Shown one piece after another: positions 19,201 to 26,276 of a stretch of 26,276 bases of DNA. The stretch is from Pigoraptor chileana (taxonomy: Eukaryota; Opisthokonta; Filasterea): NCBI GenBank assembly GCA_943704495.1, contig CALSCR010004175.1, forward strand, positions 1-26,276, in the 5' to 3' direction. Each line of letters begins with the position of its first letter. Position 1 is the first letter of the stretch. Under the pieces are notes generated by a model. The model did no database searches. It was not told where the DNA came from and worked only from the letters and a program-made list of their open reading frames with translations. A program made the translations under genes and the position numbers.

Positions 19201-21927
19201 CATATTGGACTTCCCGGGCATGGCATGGTGGCTGTCGGACAGCCCACAATTTCCCGGATGTCACGGCAGTCTCTGTGCTGGCGAGTTTCGTATGCTTCGC
19301 GTTGTACCGACTGCAACAACATATGATGCTTGTCGACAGGCATGCCAGGACACCTCGACATGCGTCGCAGGCACGTTTGTGTCGAACCCTTCGAGCGGTA
19401 CCCCGTCGGGCGACACGTACCACTTTGCAGTTGCACAGTGCGTCCTTTTTTTGAACAGCTTGTTGACAGAAAATACGATCTTGCACGCGTGGAACTTCGA
19501 CAACCACCTCGGCTGGCGGCAACACTGGCGCGGTCGTTTGATTTCGTGGCGCTGTGGCGTCGTTCCTATCCGTCCATGGGATGCATATGGACTTCGCAGC
19601 TTTCGGAAGCATTATGCCGACGGTAGGTCCGCCCTGCACTGCAGTTCAGAGCACGGCAATTCATAAATGGCGCCGCCCACAGGGGTTGAGTGCTCTGCAG
19701 TAAACTCAGAACCGTGGTGGCGCGGCGGTCCGTGCCTGCAGCACTCCCAATGCGTGACCTATTTTGAAATTCCCTGTGTGTGCTTGTCTTCCCGATTGGT
19801 AATCACCATTTTAATGACCATTTCATTTCTAGGTGATAACACAAAGGAGAACTCTTTGTTTCGCATCACGTACCCTGTGGAGAAACATATTGAGATATCC
19901 GATAAGACGGTGGGTATTCTGTTTTGGCCTGTTGACATGTTTTGGACTCGCATGCTTGATTGTATTATTTGGTTGATTGTGTGTCCAACGCATATGCAGC
20001 TCCGATATGGCAAGGGCTTTACGTTAGCGAGCAAGACCGGCTGTCTCTCGGAGGTTAAACAGGACCCTGTAAAGTTGCTCTACCGGTGGTCAGTTACCAA
20101 CGTTAAATCGTCGTCCAACAGCTCAGCGCCCAGGTGTATCATCTTCCGGTTCCTCAGCCGCGTACTGCCAATTGGGTCGGTTGTCTCGTATGCCGATTCT
20201 GTCTTTATCGAGGCGTCGACAAACTTCACGATCAACCCGGAAAATTTCATCTTTAACAGGCGCCCGTCGCTCTTTGTCGCACCAGCGGATGCAAATGGGG
20301 CTCTGTCTACGGTGCACATTATCGCGGAAAACAGTCCCGGTAGCGACTTGCAGAGTTTCTCGTGGTCGATTTCGCGCGGCGCGTCTTTGTCGGTGTCGCA
20401 GTCAATCGGGGAGGGCACGACATCCGAGTACGGTTTCGAAGCCTCCGCATCAGTCGAACAGAGTCTGACGAGCGCAATAGTAACGATCGAGTTCACCATA
20501 CCTGTCTCCCGCGTCTCAATTCCCGTGGCATTTGCCGCTGCGGTGAAGAGGATAGGGAAGGAGTCGATTGCGACGTATGCCCTCCGCCTGATCAAGAGCG
20601 ACTTTGTGATCACCGTGCGTCGACTGCCAGAGACCTCAGAGTCAGATTCGACAACCACAGATGAAGCGCCAGCGAGCATGCTGCTCGTGCCTGGACGGCA
20701 GTCCGACGACGTATACGTGGTCAACGTAACGTTCGCGTCGCAACTTCGGCCTCGAGACACACTTTTCGTCTCGTTATCTGCGCCCGACAACATTGTCGGA
20801 ATCAGAGGTAAACAGGTCGCCAGCGTTGTTGCCAAATCGCCCGTCATCGTTATCACGAACATGCCAACGACAATTTGGGCTGTGTTGTCGTGCCAAATTC
20901 TCGATCCCGTAACGAAAAACGTGACGGTCATCGGACGCCTCCACTTTTCCCAGCTGATTATGAACGACGAAAAGGACAGAGTCTCGCCATCAGACTTTTC
21001 CGTTTACAGAGACAACAAACTAGCCAACTACGTCTTCGACATCCATTCGCGGGATGCAGGCGTGGCAATGTCTCCGGATGACACGATCACGCCCCTCGCA
21101 TCATCCACGTTTAGCTTTTCCGTGTCGATTCCAGACGGCATCAATATCTCTTCCATCACCATTGGAGTGGATTCTGGCCGCGTTTTCACTCTCGAACTCA
21201 CTCCATTTCCCTCGTCCGCTCGTGCTTCCATTCAAAGTGCCTCGGCTAGCCCCTTGAAAGGTACGCACATGTCGTACAGCTTTTCATGCCTCGGTACACA
21301 TCACTGCCGTCATGTTACTTCTTACCATTGTTTGCTTTATTATGATCAATGACACGCGGAATAATTGTAGCAGCGTCCGACTGATCGGCCAGTGTACTTT
21401 GTTGCTTTGTTCTTTCAGGTTGCATCATGGGCGCTGGCAAGGCCTGGTACGCTAGCGACACAAGTGACGGCGATGGGGCGGGAAAAGTTCCCATAACACC
21501 GCAGCCGAAGGAACCGGCTCCAAATCCAGCACCCGTTGACAAGGGCAAGGAGTTGGTCCAGCTTGCCGAAGTCCAGCAGCTCGTGAATGATGTGGTGTCG
21601 TCGAAGACGGCGAACTTAGAGTCCCAAACGAAAGCATGGAGCGGCGCTGCGACTGTTGGCGCCATCATGGGAGGCCTATCCTTTGTCGCTCTCGTCATTG
21701 GAGGCATAATGACGTATCGTTATCGCTGGGCTGTCAAGCGGATGATTCAGCGTGAGACTCGCTTCATGGTTGGAAACGCGGCCGATATTGTCACGTACGA
21801 AAATTCTGGATTTGCTCCTGAAACACACAATCCTCTCCGCACCATGTCGACCGACAATCGCGAACCTTCACCGGCACCTGCTCCCAGTGCCTCCACCGAC
21901 GCAGATCGCGACAGTGATGGGCTGTAG
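10202..21927 (+). CDS. Type I membrane protein: LRR, TSP1-like, MACPF and PAN-like modules (about 2968 aa, 24 exons)
   Basis: My model exons: 10202-10488, 10615-10701, 10838-10924, 11031-11105, 11222-11293, 11383-11454, 11543-11614, 11746-11817, 11929-12003, 12190-12270, 12354-12568, 12669-12965, 13069-14379, 14497-14580, 14719-14877, 14974-15423, 15519-15893, 16128-16634, 16713-18594, 18706-18989, 19107-19622, 19833-19909, 20000-21260, 21419-21927. All ends are GT-AG, phases agree throughout, and the sum of 8907 bases is an exact number of codons ending in TAG. ATG 10202 starts a signal peptide (MYWTILTCLGLALLTTSF). ATG 10112 is in frame and would add 30 residues. Exon 2 could instead begin near 10547 in the same frame. 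Order: LRRs 96-327, Cys-rich 327-497, possible PA14-like 500-660, TSP1-like pair about 1460-1560, helical linker 1669-1769, MACPF about 1780-2140, PAN-like 2182-2353, beta-rich 2380-2799, membrane helix 2876-2899, tail. Likely a cell-surface or phagosomal recognition and pore-forming-type protein. Confidence 0.8.
10615..12270 (+). other. Leucine-rich repeat block, one repeat per exon
   Basis: Nine consecutive exons of 72-87 bases, all bounded by phase 2 introns, each encode about one 24-residue repeat. The clearest repeats are LNISSNNIENLEPNAF (across the junction into 11222-11293), NLSHNKLRALYGNLF (11383), DLSQNEIQLVPAELF (11543) and DLSENLFWRIL (12190). The intron always falls in the same place, just inside the LxL strand. 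LRRs of this type bind proteins or microbial surfaces outside the cell. A preceding Cys cluster (CCNTN..KCLCFGN) in exon 1 may act as the N-terminal cap. Confidence 0.88.
12018..12037 (+). repeat. Dispersed motif in intron 9 (partner of 22196-22214)
   Basis: See the copy at 22196. The host intron (12004-12189, 186 bases) is longer than several other introns in the LRR block, which would fit an insertion. Confidence 0.4.
13069..13520 (+). other. Possible PA14-like beta module in exon 13
   Basis: The stretch with IWARVGSDRSEKVQIEATF, PVDGQYSFAVPTGARFLIYNEG resembles the 'fill/framework ... G.Y.F.v.sd.gar.li' pattern of PA14 domains, which bind carbohydrate or act as beta-barrel inserts. The resemblance is weak and based on pattern alone. 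Cys pairs (GGLCCPP) follow. Another beta-sandwich module is equally possible. Confidence 0.3.
14213..14256 (+). repeat. Short Ser/Pro/Thr-rich coding repeat
   Basis: A run of AGCCCAACC-like units encodes SSPTSPTDPTGSPT, a flexible linker between two extracellular modules. It is likely to be O-glycosylated and variable in length between strains. Confidence 0.5.
15977..16046 (+). repeat. Five perfect 14-base tandem repeats inside intron 17
   Basis: AGCTGTGTTATGCG is repeated five times without a change, preceded by a partial copy (TATGCA). It lies within the intron at 15894-16127, well before the pyrimidine-rich acceptor. Perfect identity suggests recent slippage, so copy number is probably polymorphic. 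Confidence 0.9.
16713..17010 (+). other. Two thrombospondin type 1-like modules
   Basis: Exon 19 opens with YRWAVTADWAPACPTTTTQ then RIVLCVNRANATVDPTNC and HRPADAQSC. This is the W..W..C....Q.R.v.C.....v....C....P....C spacing of ADAMTS-type thrombospondin-1 repeats. A second copy without the Trp layer follows (VFCINSAMNMTVDEGLC ... GIVTC). TSP1 modules precede or accompany MACPF domains in animal complement proteins and apicomplexan surface proteins. Confidence 0.6.
17340..17640 (+). other. Alanine/glutamate-rich helical linker
   Basis: Residues about 1669-1769 contain AEAEAGIAEAQLRIL, AEAEAALATAKVETL and a similar third stretch. They are alanine- and glutamate-rich with leucines spaced as in amphipathic or coiled-coil helices. 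The region separates the Cys-rich modules from the MACPF domain and may serve as a stalk or oligomerisation helix. Confidence 0.5.
17667..18989 (+). other. MACPF (membrane attack complex/perforin) domain
   Basis: The domain starts with LGAGYNLVRANP (residues 1781-1792), the classic MACPF opening (lG.GYn...gnp), and DLSY follows. The signature is DVFGTHLMKAVTLGC, with G1962-T1963-H1964; the family motif is Y/W-G-T-H-Y/F. After it come two amphipathic stretches with Ser/Lys-rich segments, of the kind that become membrane-spanning hairpins in perforins. The end is ERYLGGIPQP ... CSENPFITDYTLM, continuing across the intron at 18595-18705. The family forms ring-shaped pores in membranes, but several members are not lytic. 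Activity here cannot be read from the sequence. Confidence 0.85.
19107..19622 (+). other. PAN/apple-like Cys module (exon 21)
   Basis: A symmetrical phase 1 exon of 172 codons. The core CRQACQDTSTCVAGTF followed about 20 residues later by AVAQCVLF fits the PAN/apple pattern (C...C..d..C.....C.lf), which binds proteins or sugars. Its position directly after the MACPF domain suggests a targeting role. Assignment rests on the Cys pattern alone. Confidence 0.5.
21646..21717 (+). other. Single membrane helix and cytoplasmic tail of the MACPF protein
   Basis: ATVGAIMGGLSFVALVIGG and the next few residues form one hydrophobic helix followed by YRYRW and KR, a positive stop-transfer signal. About 70 residues remain inside the cell, rich in Pro, Ser and Asp, with ENSGF and NPL that could be sorting or phosphorylation sites. 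Together with the signal peptide this makes a type I membrane protein. Confidence 0.85.
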
Positions 21928-22195
21928 GCTGGGTGATCAGGTCATTCGGACCTTTTCGACTGCACTTTTCCTCTCCGACAAACCCCCCCCCCTCGCCGTT
22001 CTTTTCGTAATGACTTCCTTTCGGTTGTAGGTTTCTTTCAATCTGCCTGTACGTGCTTCGTGCGTTTGTCGGCGCGTTATGGTTCGACCCATGAACAAAT
22101 GATAACATTTCTGTTGGACAAACAAGCGTCATGTTGCAAACACAAAATACTGTAAGACAGATTGGAAGCAGTGATCTGAAAACGGAAAGCTTGGC
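21928..22195. other. 3' flank of the MACPF gene
   Basis: No gene seen. A run of ten C lies at about 21986-21995. There is no perfect AATAAA, so the 3' end signal of the MACPF transcript is not recognised. Confidence 0.4.
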
Positions 22196-22214
22196 TTAGG
22201 GACTGTCCGCGAAT
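22196..22214 (+). repeat. Copy of a dispersed motif also found in intron 9 of the MACPF gene
   Basis: TTAGGGACTGTCCGCGAAT here matches TTAAGGGACTGTCCGCAAAT at 12018-12037 with one substitution and one extra base. The flanks do not match. This is the pattern expected of transposon ends or a small non-autonomous element, but two copies cannot prove it. Confidence 0.4.
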
Positions 22215-22766
22215 GATGTGCCAGTGGAGATCTTGCTGGAGATTTGCAAGTATTGAATGCAACGGATTGCGTGAGTTGGCCCGTCAATTTACCCATTCGC
22301 TTCTACGGTTACAATGAACCCTCTCACATCCAAAACGTACTTTAGGACCATACATTCCATGAAGTCAACTGCACACATTTGTTGAAAGCAACGATCACTT
22401 CCTCCATTCCCAGGATAGCGGTATCGACGGTGCCGTTATGCACAAGTGCAGCTTGACAATGTGCGACAGTTGCTGGCTGAAATCGACAGTATCAATTGCA
22501 ACGCAATCACCGGTAACATGAACTTGCACTCTGAAGAGGAGTGCTCTACCTCAAATTGTACTCGCCGGCTTACTCTGTGACGGAGATTCAAGTACCGGTA
22601 CGATACAATCGATCAAAATGAAATTCACAAAGTCCGGCTGGAAAAAGAAGATGAATTCGAAGCAGCCCTGACCCAAGACTTTGAAGCGGAATTCAACCCG
22701 TTCAAGGCGCATGGACGTCGACCACGCGATCCAAAACTGGAGCGTCCGACAGATGACCGCAATTGA
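22197..22766 (+). pseudogene. Broken gene relic with F-box-like start
   Basis: At 22215-22254 one frame reads VPVEILLEICKY, a typical F-box beginning. The matching continuation is out of frame (LNATDC in one frame, GLRELARQFTHSLLRL in the next), so there are frameshifts. Further on, one frame from 22419 to 22766 is coding-like (DNVRQLLAEIDSI, then KEDEFEAALTQDFEAEF) with a single in-frame TGA at 22578-22580 and a final TGA at 22764-22766. I see no splice sites that repair all this. It looks like a decayed F-box-type gene, possibly related to the family of the intact F-box gene in this window. Alternatively an unusual intron could hide the stop. Confidence 0.45.
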
Positions 22767-23051
22767 ATTCACCTGGTCCTCACTTGCACCGGATACAACG
22801 CCGAATCAAGTTGCTGAAAAGCCATGCTGATAATGTAATCAACCTTGCACCTAGTAGGCGCCGCAGACCACCGAGTTTTTATGTTCATAATTAGCGTCTC
22901 TATGAGTCTGCTGGGGGTTGTCGTACATGTATTTCTCTTTGAGTGTGCATGCATTAGTGTGGCGCGTTAATCCGTGCAGCGTTACGCGCAGGGAAAAAAA
23001 ATGAATGCGGTTGATTTCTGACCTTGTTTCAATATTATACAAAAAACAATA
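22767..23051. other. Intergenic 5' flank of the Nudix gene
   Basis: No gene seen. AT-rich bases at 23030-23050, with TATTATAC about 12-19 bases before the ATG, lie too close to be a normal TATA box unless the true start codon is downstream. Confidence 0.3.
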
Positions 23052-23903
23052 ATGGGTAATATCCATAACCGCATCTGTCCGCATTCTCGCTGGGTAGAGG
23101 CCCAACTTGGCTCGGCCGATCTCCAGGGCAAAAGTATTACCATTCGGGGGCCCAATGTTCGCATCCTCACTGCCGCAACAACTTCCGACCAATTGCGCAA
23201 TTGGGTTCGTCGCATGTGTTTTGGACTGTTGCGTGATAGCTACACAGTTTATAGCATCACTCTGCAAGATATTGACATGTTTGGCAAGAAGGTGGGATTT
23301 CTGAAGTTTGCGGCCGACATACGACACGAAGGCAATAAGCTGCCTGGAATCGTTTTCAGTCGCGGGAACTCCGTTGCAATCTTGCTGATTCTCTTCTGTC
23401 CAGAGACACGACTGCATTACGCAGTACTAACGAGCCAGGCGCGTGTTCCAGTGGGGCGACGGCTGCTTGAGATACCAGCTGGAATGTTTTCGGATGATGA
23501 AGAAAGCTTTTGCGGTGTTGCCGCCAGTGAAATCCAAGAAGAAATTGGATTGACTGTCGAAGCAAACGAACTGTTTGAGCTGACGTCGTTCATTGATCCC
23601 GTCGAAAATGCCGAGCAGTGCGTGTTCTTGTCACCGGGAGCGTGCGACGAGGGCATCAAGATGTTCGTGTGTGTGAAGACGATTGAACAAAAGGACCTCG
23701 CATTGTACGACCAGCGCGCGACAGGCAAGAGCGCAGAGGGCGAATACATCACGGTGCGTATTGTGCCGCTGACCGCACTGTGGCGATCCACGTGCGACGC
23801 CAAGACATTCATTGCTGTGGCGCTTTACAACCAAGGCATGGCGGAGGGCGAGCCGGAGCTTGCCGAATACGTCAAGGCGGCAAACGGGCCACTCGTAATC
23901 TAA
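23052..23903 (+). CDS. Nudix hydrolase, ADP-sugar diphosphatase type (NUDT14/NUDX14-like, 283 aa)
   Basis: Intronless frame from ATG 23052 to TAA. The Nudix fold cleaves nucleoside diphosphates linked to another group; this subfamily hydrolyses ADP-ribose, ADP-glucose or UDP-glucose with Mg2+. Seen: the N-terminal domain ending near residue 100, the strand HYAVLTSQARVPVG before LLEIPAGMF, then the Nudix box GMFSDDEESFCGVAASEIQE followed by EIGL. The catalytic E-x-x-E-E block is complete, but the usual Arg of the REUxEE motif is Ser (SEIQEE), and the box is one residue longer than the classical form, as in plant NUDX14. IPAGM before the box is typical of ADP-sugar enzymes. No targeting signal is clear, so a cytosolic enzyme is likely. 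The upstream 70 bases are AT-rich. Its 3' flank runs into the minisatellite. Confidence 0.88.
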   Translation: MGNIHNRICPHSRWVEAQLGSADLQGKSITIRGPNVRILTAATTSDQLRNWVRRMCFGLLRDSYTVYSITLQDIDMFGKKVGFLKFAADIRHEGNKLPGIVFSRGNSVAILLILFCPETRLHYAVLTSQARVPVGRRLLEIPAGMFSDDEESFCGVAASEIQEEIGLTVEANELFELTSFIDPVENAEQCVFLSPGACDEGIKMFVCVKTIEQKDLALYDQRATGKSAEGEYITVRIVPLTALWRSTCDAKTFIAVALYNQGMAEGEPELAEYVKAANGPLVI

Positions 23904-23987
23904 TGAGCGTATCCGCCGCTCACCACGGTGCAGTTTCCATTTTTCAAACTTGTTTTTTGTTTTATCGCCGTATGAGTCAGTAGTGTC

Positions 23988-26215
23988 TTCACGAAAAAAA
24001 AGTGTTTTCAAGGGCGAGTCGATAGTCTGCCTCTGTGCAAAAAAGTTTTTAAAGGGCGAGAGACTGTCGTTTTGATTCATTCTGCCCCGTCCGCACGAAA
24101 CTGTTAGAAGGCGAGAAACTGTCGATTCGAAGCAGTCTGCCCCTCCGCACGACACGTTTAGAGAGAAGAGACTGTCGTTTTGAATACGTCTGCCCCCTCC
24201 TCACGAAACTGTCAGAGGCCGACAGATGGTCACTCTCAATCAGTCTGCCTCTCCGTGAAACGTTTTTGATAGAGACTGTCTTTTTGAGTCAGTCCGCCCC
24301 TCCGCACTAGACTGTTAGGCAAGAGACTGTCGTTTGGGAATTAGTCTGCCCCTCTGCACTTAACTTAAAGATCAAGAGACTGTCGTTTTGGGTCAGTTCG
24401 CCCGTCCGCACGAAACTGTTAGAGGGCGAGAGACTGTCGTTTTGAATCAGTCTGCCGGCGTCCCTTCGCACTAATTAAACTGTTAGAGGGCGAGAGACTG
24501 TCGTTTTGAATCAGTCTGCCCCTCCGCACGAAAATGCTAAAAGGCGGGAGACTGTCGATTTGAATAATTCTGCCCCTCTGCACGACACTGTTAGATTGCG
24601 AGAGATTGTCGATTTGAATCAGTCTGCCTATTCAGGAAAAGTTTTATTGAGGACGTGAGAATGTCGTTTTGACGCAGTCTGCCGCTCCGCACCAAACTGT
24701 TAAAGGCGTGAGACTGTCGTTTTGAATCAGTCTGCCTCTCCGCACAGAGGACGTGTCGCTTCCACCCCACCGCACTCTGACACTATTGATCGGACGAGAG
24801 ACTGTCTATCTTTTGATCATTTGTCTTTGCGCGAAACGTTTTTGGAGAACTGGCTTGATCATTCTGCCCTGTCGCGAAACGTTTACGAGGAGAGCTGCCT
24901 GCGCATGCGGAGTGCGCACTGTTTCGGGAGTGCACATTGTCTGCGAAGCGCACACTGTCTGCGACGCGCATTCTGTCTGCGGTATGCACTGTCTGGCGGT
25001 GCATTCACGAAACTTAATGAGCGAGAGACTGTCGTTCTGAATCAGTCTGCCTCTCCTCACGAAACTATTAAAGAGCGAGAGACTGTCGTTTTGGATCAGT
25101 CTGCCTCTCCTCACGAAACTGTTAGAGGGCGAGAGACTGTCGTTTTGAATCAGTCTGCCCCTCCGCACAAAACTGTGAGAGGGTGACACACTGTTGTTTT
25201 GATTCATTCTGCCTCTCCAAAACGGTTAGACGGCAAGAGACTATCTTTTTGAATCAGTCCGCCCCTCTGCACGAACTGTTAGAGGGAGAGACTGTCGTTT
25301 CGAATTTATCTGCCCCTCCGCACGCAACTGTTATAAGGCGAGAGATTGTCGTTTTGAATCAGTCTGCCCTCCTCACGAAACTGTTAGAGGGCGAGAGACT
25401 GTCGTTCTGATTCATTCTGCCACTCCGCAGGAAACTGTTAGATAGCGAGAGACTGTCGTGTTGATTCAAGCTGCCTCTCCGCCCGACACTGTTAGAGAGA
25501 GAGACTTTCGTAATGACTCAGTCTGCCCCTCTGCACTAAACTGGTAGAGGGCGAATAACTGTCGTTTTAGATCAGTCTGCCCCCTCCGCACAACACTGGT
25601 CAAGGGCGAGACACTGTCGTTTTGAATCAATCTACGCGCGACACTGCCAGTGTTAGAGGGCGAGAGACGGTTGTTTTGAATTATTATGCCGTGCCCCTCC
25701 GCACGAAACAGTTAGAGGGCGAAAGACTGTCGTGTTGAGTCAGTCTGCCCGTCCGCACGAAACTGTCCGAAGGCAAGAGACTGTCGATTCGAATCAATCT
25801 GCCTAAAACTAATAGAGGGCAAGAGACAATCGTTTTGAATCAGTCTGCCCCGTCCACACGAAACTGTTAGAGAGACTGTCGTTTTGAGTCAGTCTGCCTG
25901 GCACGGACCAGTTAGAGGGCGAGAGACTGTCGTTTTGAGTCAGTCTGCGCGCGATACTGTTAGAGGGCGGTAGACTGTCGTTTTGAATAATTCTGTCTCT
26001 TCACGAAAAGTTTTATTGAGGGCGAGAGACTGTCGTTTTGAAGTCTGCCTCCGCACGATGTTAGAGGGCGGTAGACTTGCTTTGAATCAGTCTGTCCCGC
26101 CGCGAACTTGTTGGAGGGTTTGACGCACTCTGCCCCGTGTATTTAAAGCCTGCCTCTTCGCGAAAAAGTTTGAGGGCAAGAGAAATTCTGCCTCTTCACG
26201 AAAAGTTTTGTTGAA
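23988..26215. repeat. Minisatellite array, about 40 units of about 54 bases
   Basis: The typical unit reads AAACTGTTAGAGGGCGAGAG, then ACTGTCGTTTTGAATCAGTC, then TGCCCCTCCGCACG. Lengths vary from about 45 to 65 bases. Units in the middle (for example 24420-24540 and 25040-25170) are nearly identical. Units at both edges are diverged and share a variant with CTTCACGAAAA and an extended GTTTT run (about 23988-24060, 25990-26030 and 26190-26215). Each unit holds two inverted pairs, CAGTCT/AGACTG and CCCTC/GAGGG. Open frames inside the array are products of the repeat and not genes. The array begins about 85 bases after the Nudix stop and may be partly in its 3' UTR. Confidence 0.92.
24908..24996. 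repeat. Nested 18-base repeat inside the minisatellite
   Basis: About five units of roughly 16-18 bases with the core GCGCACTGTCTGCG interrupt the 54-base array. The ACTGTC core is shared with the host unit, so this is probably a secondary expansion of part of a unit. Confidence 0.6.
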
Positions 26216-26276
26216 GCTAATGCAGAGAACAAGCGAACACAAACTGATTAAAATGTAACCATTAGTACAATGTGGC
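26216..26276. other. Right edge, non-repetitive
   Basis: The array fades out and AT-rich unique sequence begins. Nothing is recognised in the remaining 61 bases. Confidence 0.4.

Noticed and set aside
19667-19999. Coding read-through of 19667-19832 and 19910-19999
   Set aside because: Good phase-matched donors and acceptors at 19623/19832 and 19910/19999 remove these stretches, and the skipped peptides look like translated intron.
22578-22580. TGA as a recoded sense codon (selenocysteine or altered code)
   Set aside because: Other genes here avoid in-frame TGA and the same relic has frameshifts, so decay is the simpler reading.
24722-25410. Open reading frames of 75-154 codons in the satellite, both strands
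   Set aside because: They are translations of the tandem repeat (recurring NQSASPH-like units) and change with unit length; there is no independent sign of coding.
23988-26215. CRISPR-like array
   Set aside because: The whole 54-base unit repeats with gradual drift; there are no constant repeats separated by unique spacers, and the window is eukaryotic.
1-26276. tRNA or rRNA genes
   Set aside because: I found no cloverleaf-type box A/box B pair or conserved rRNA segment by eye; a covariance search would be needed to exclude them.

Overview
The window is nuclear DNA from a eukaryote with many introns, most likely a free-living or phagotrophic protist. Genes are split by GT-AG introns of about 76-240 bases with donors such as GTGGGT, GTGAGT and GTAAGT. 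There is a short TTAGGG telomere-type repeat, secreted proteins built from many modules, and a long minisatellite. I cannot name the lineage from the sequence alone.

Layout. (1) 2-289: the C-terminal end of a Tc1/mariner-IS630 type DDE transposase, cut by the window edge. (2) 290-2262: mostly empty DNA, with an old imperfect duplication and a stretch that may once have been coding. (3) 2330-4438, plus strand: an intronless F-box protein with ankyrin-like repeats, behind a clear TATA box. Part of its F-box start is duplicated out of frame just upstream. (4) 4490-9380, minus strand: a four-exon gene for a secreted protein of about 1515 residues. It joins an N-terminal DNase II-like module to an ENDOD1-like DNA/RNA non-specific endonuclease module. 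(5) 9381-10201: a divergent intergenic region carrying four TTAGGG units. (6) 10202-21927, plus strand: my 24-exon model of a type I membrane protein of about 2968 residues. It has a signal peptide, leucine-rich repeats encoded one per exon, cysteine-rich modules, a possible PA14-like module, two thrombospondin-1-like modules, a helical linker, a MACPF (perforin-like) domain, a PAN/apple-like module, a long beta-rich region, one membrane helix and a short tail. (7) 22197-22766: a broken gene relic with an F-box-like start. (8) 23052-23903: a Nudix hydrolase of the ADP-sugar diphosphatase (NUDT14/NUDX14-like) type. (9) About 23988-26215: a tandem array of roughly 40 units of about 54 bases; each unit contains an imperfect palindrome.

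The main point of interest is the divergent pair in the centre. A membrane-anchored recognition protein with a pore-forming-type domain lies head to head with a secreted protein carrying two nuclease folds, and the two share 821 bases of upstream DNA. Pore formation plus nucleic-acid degradation would suit killing or digesting other cells, or defence, in the phagosome or outside the cell. That functional link is inference. The exon models and the domain motifs are read directly from the sequence.
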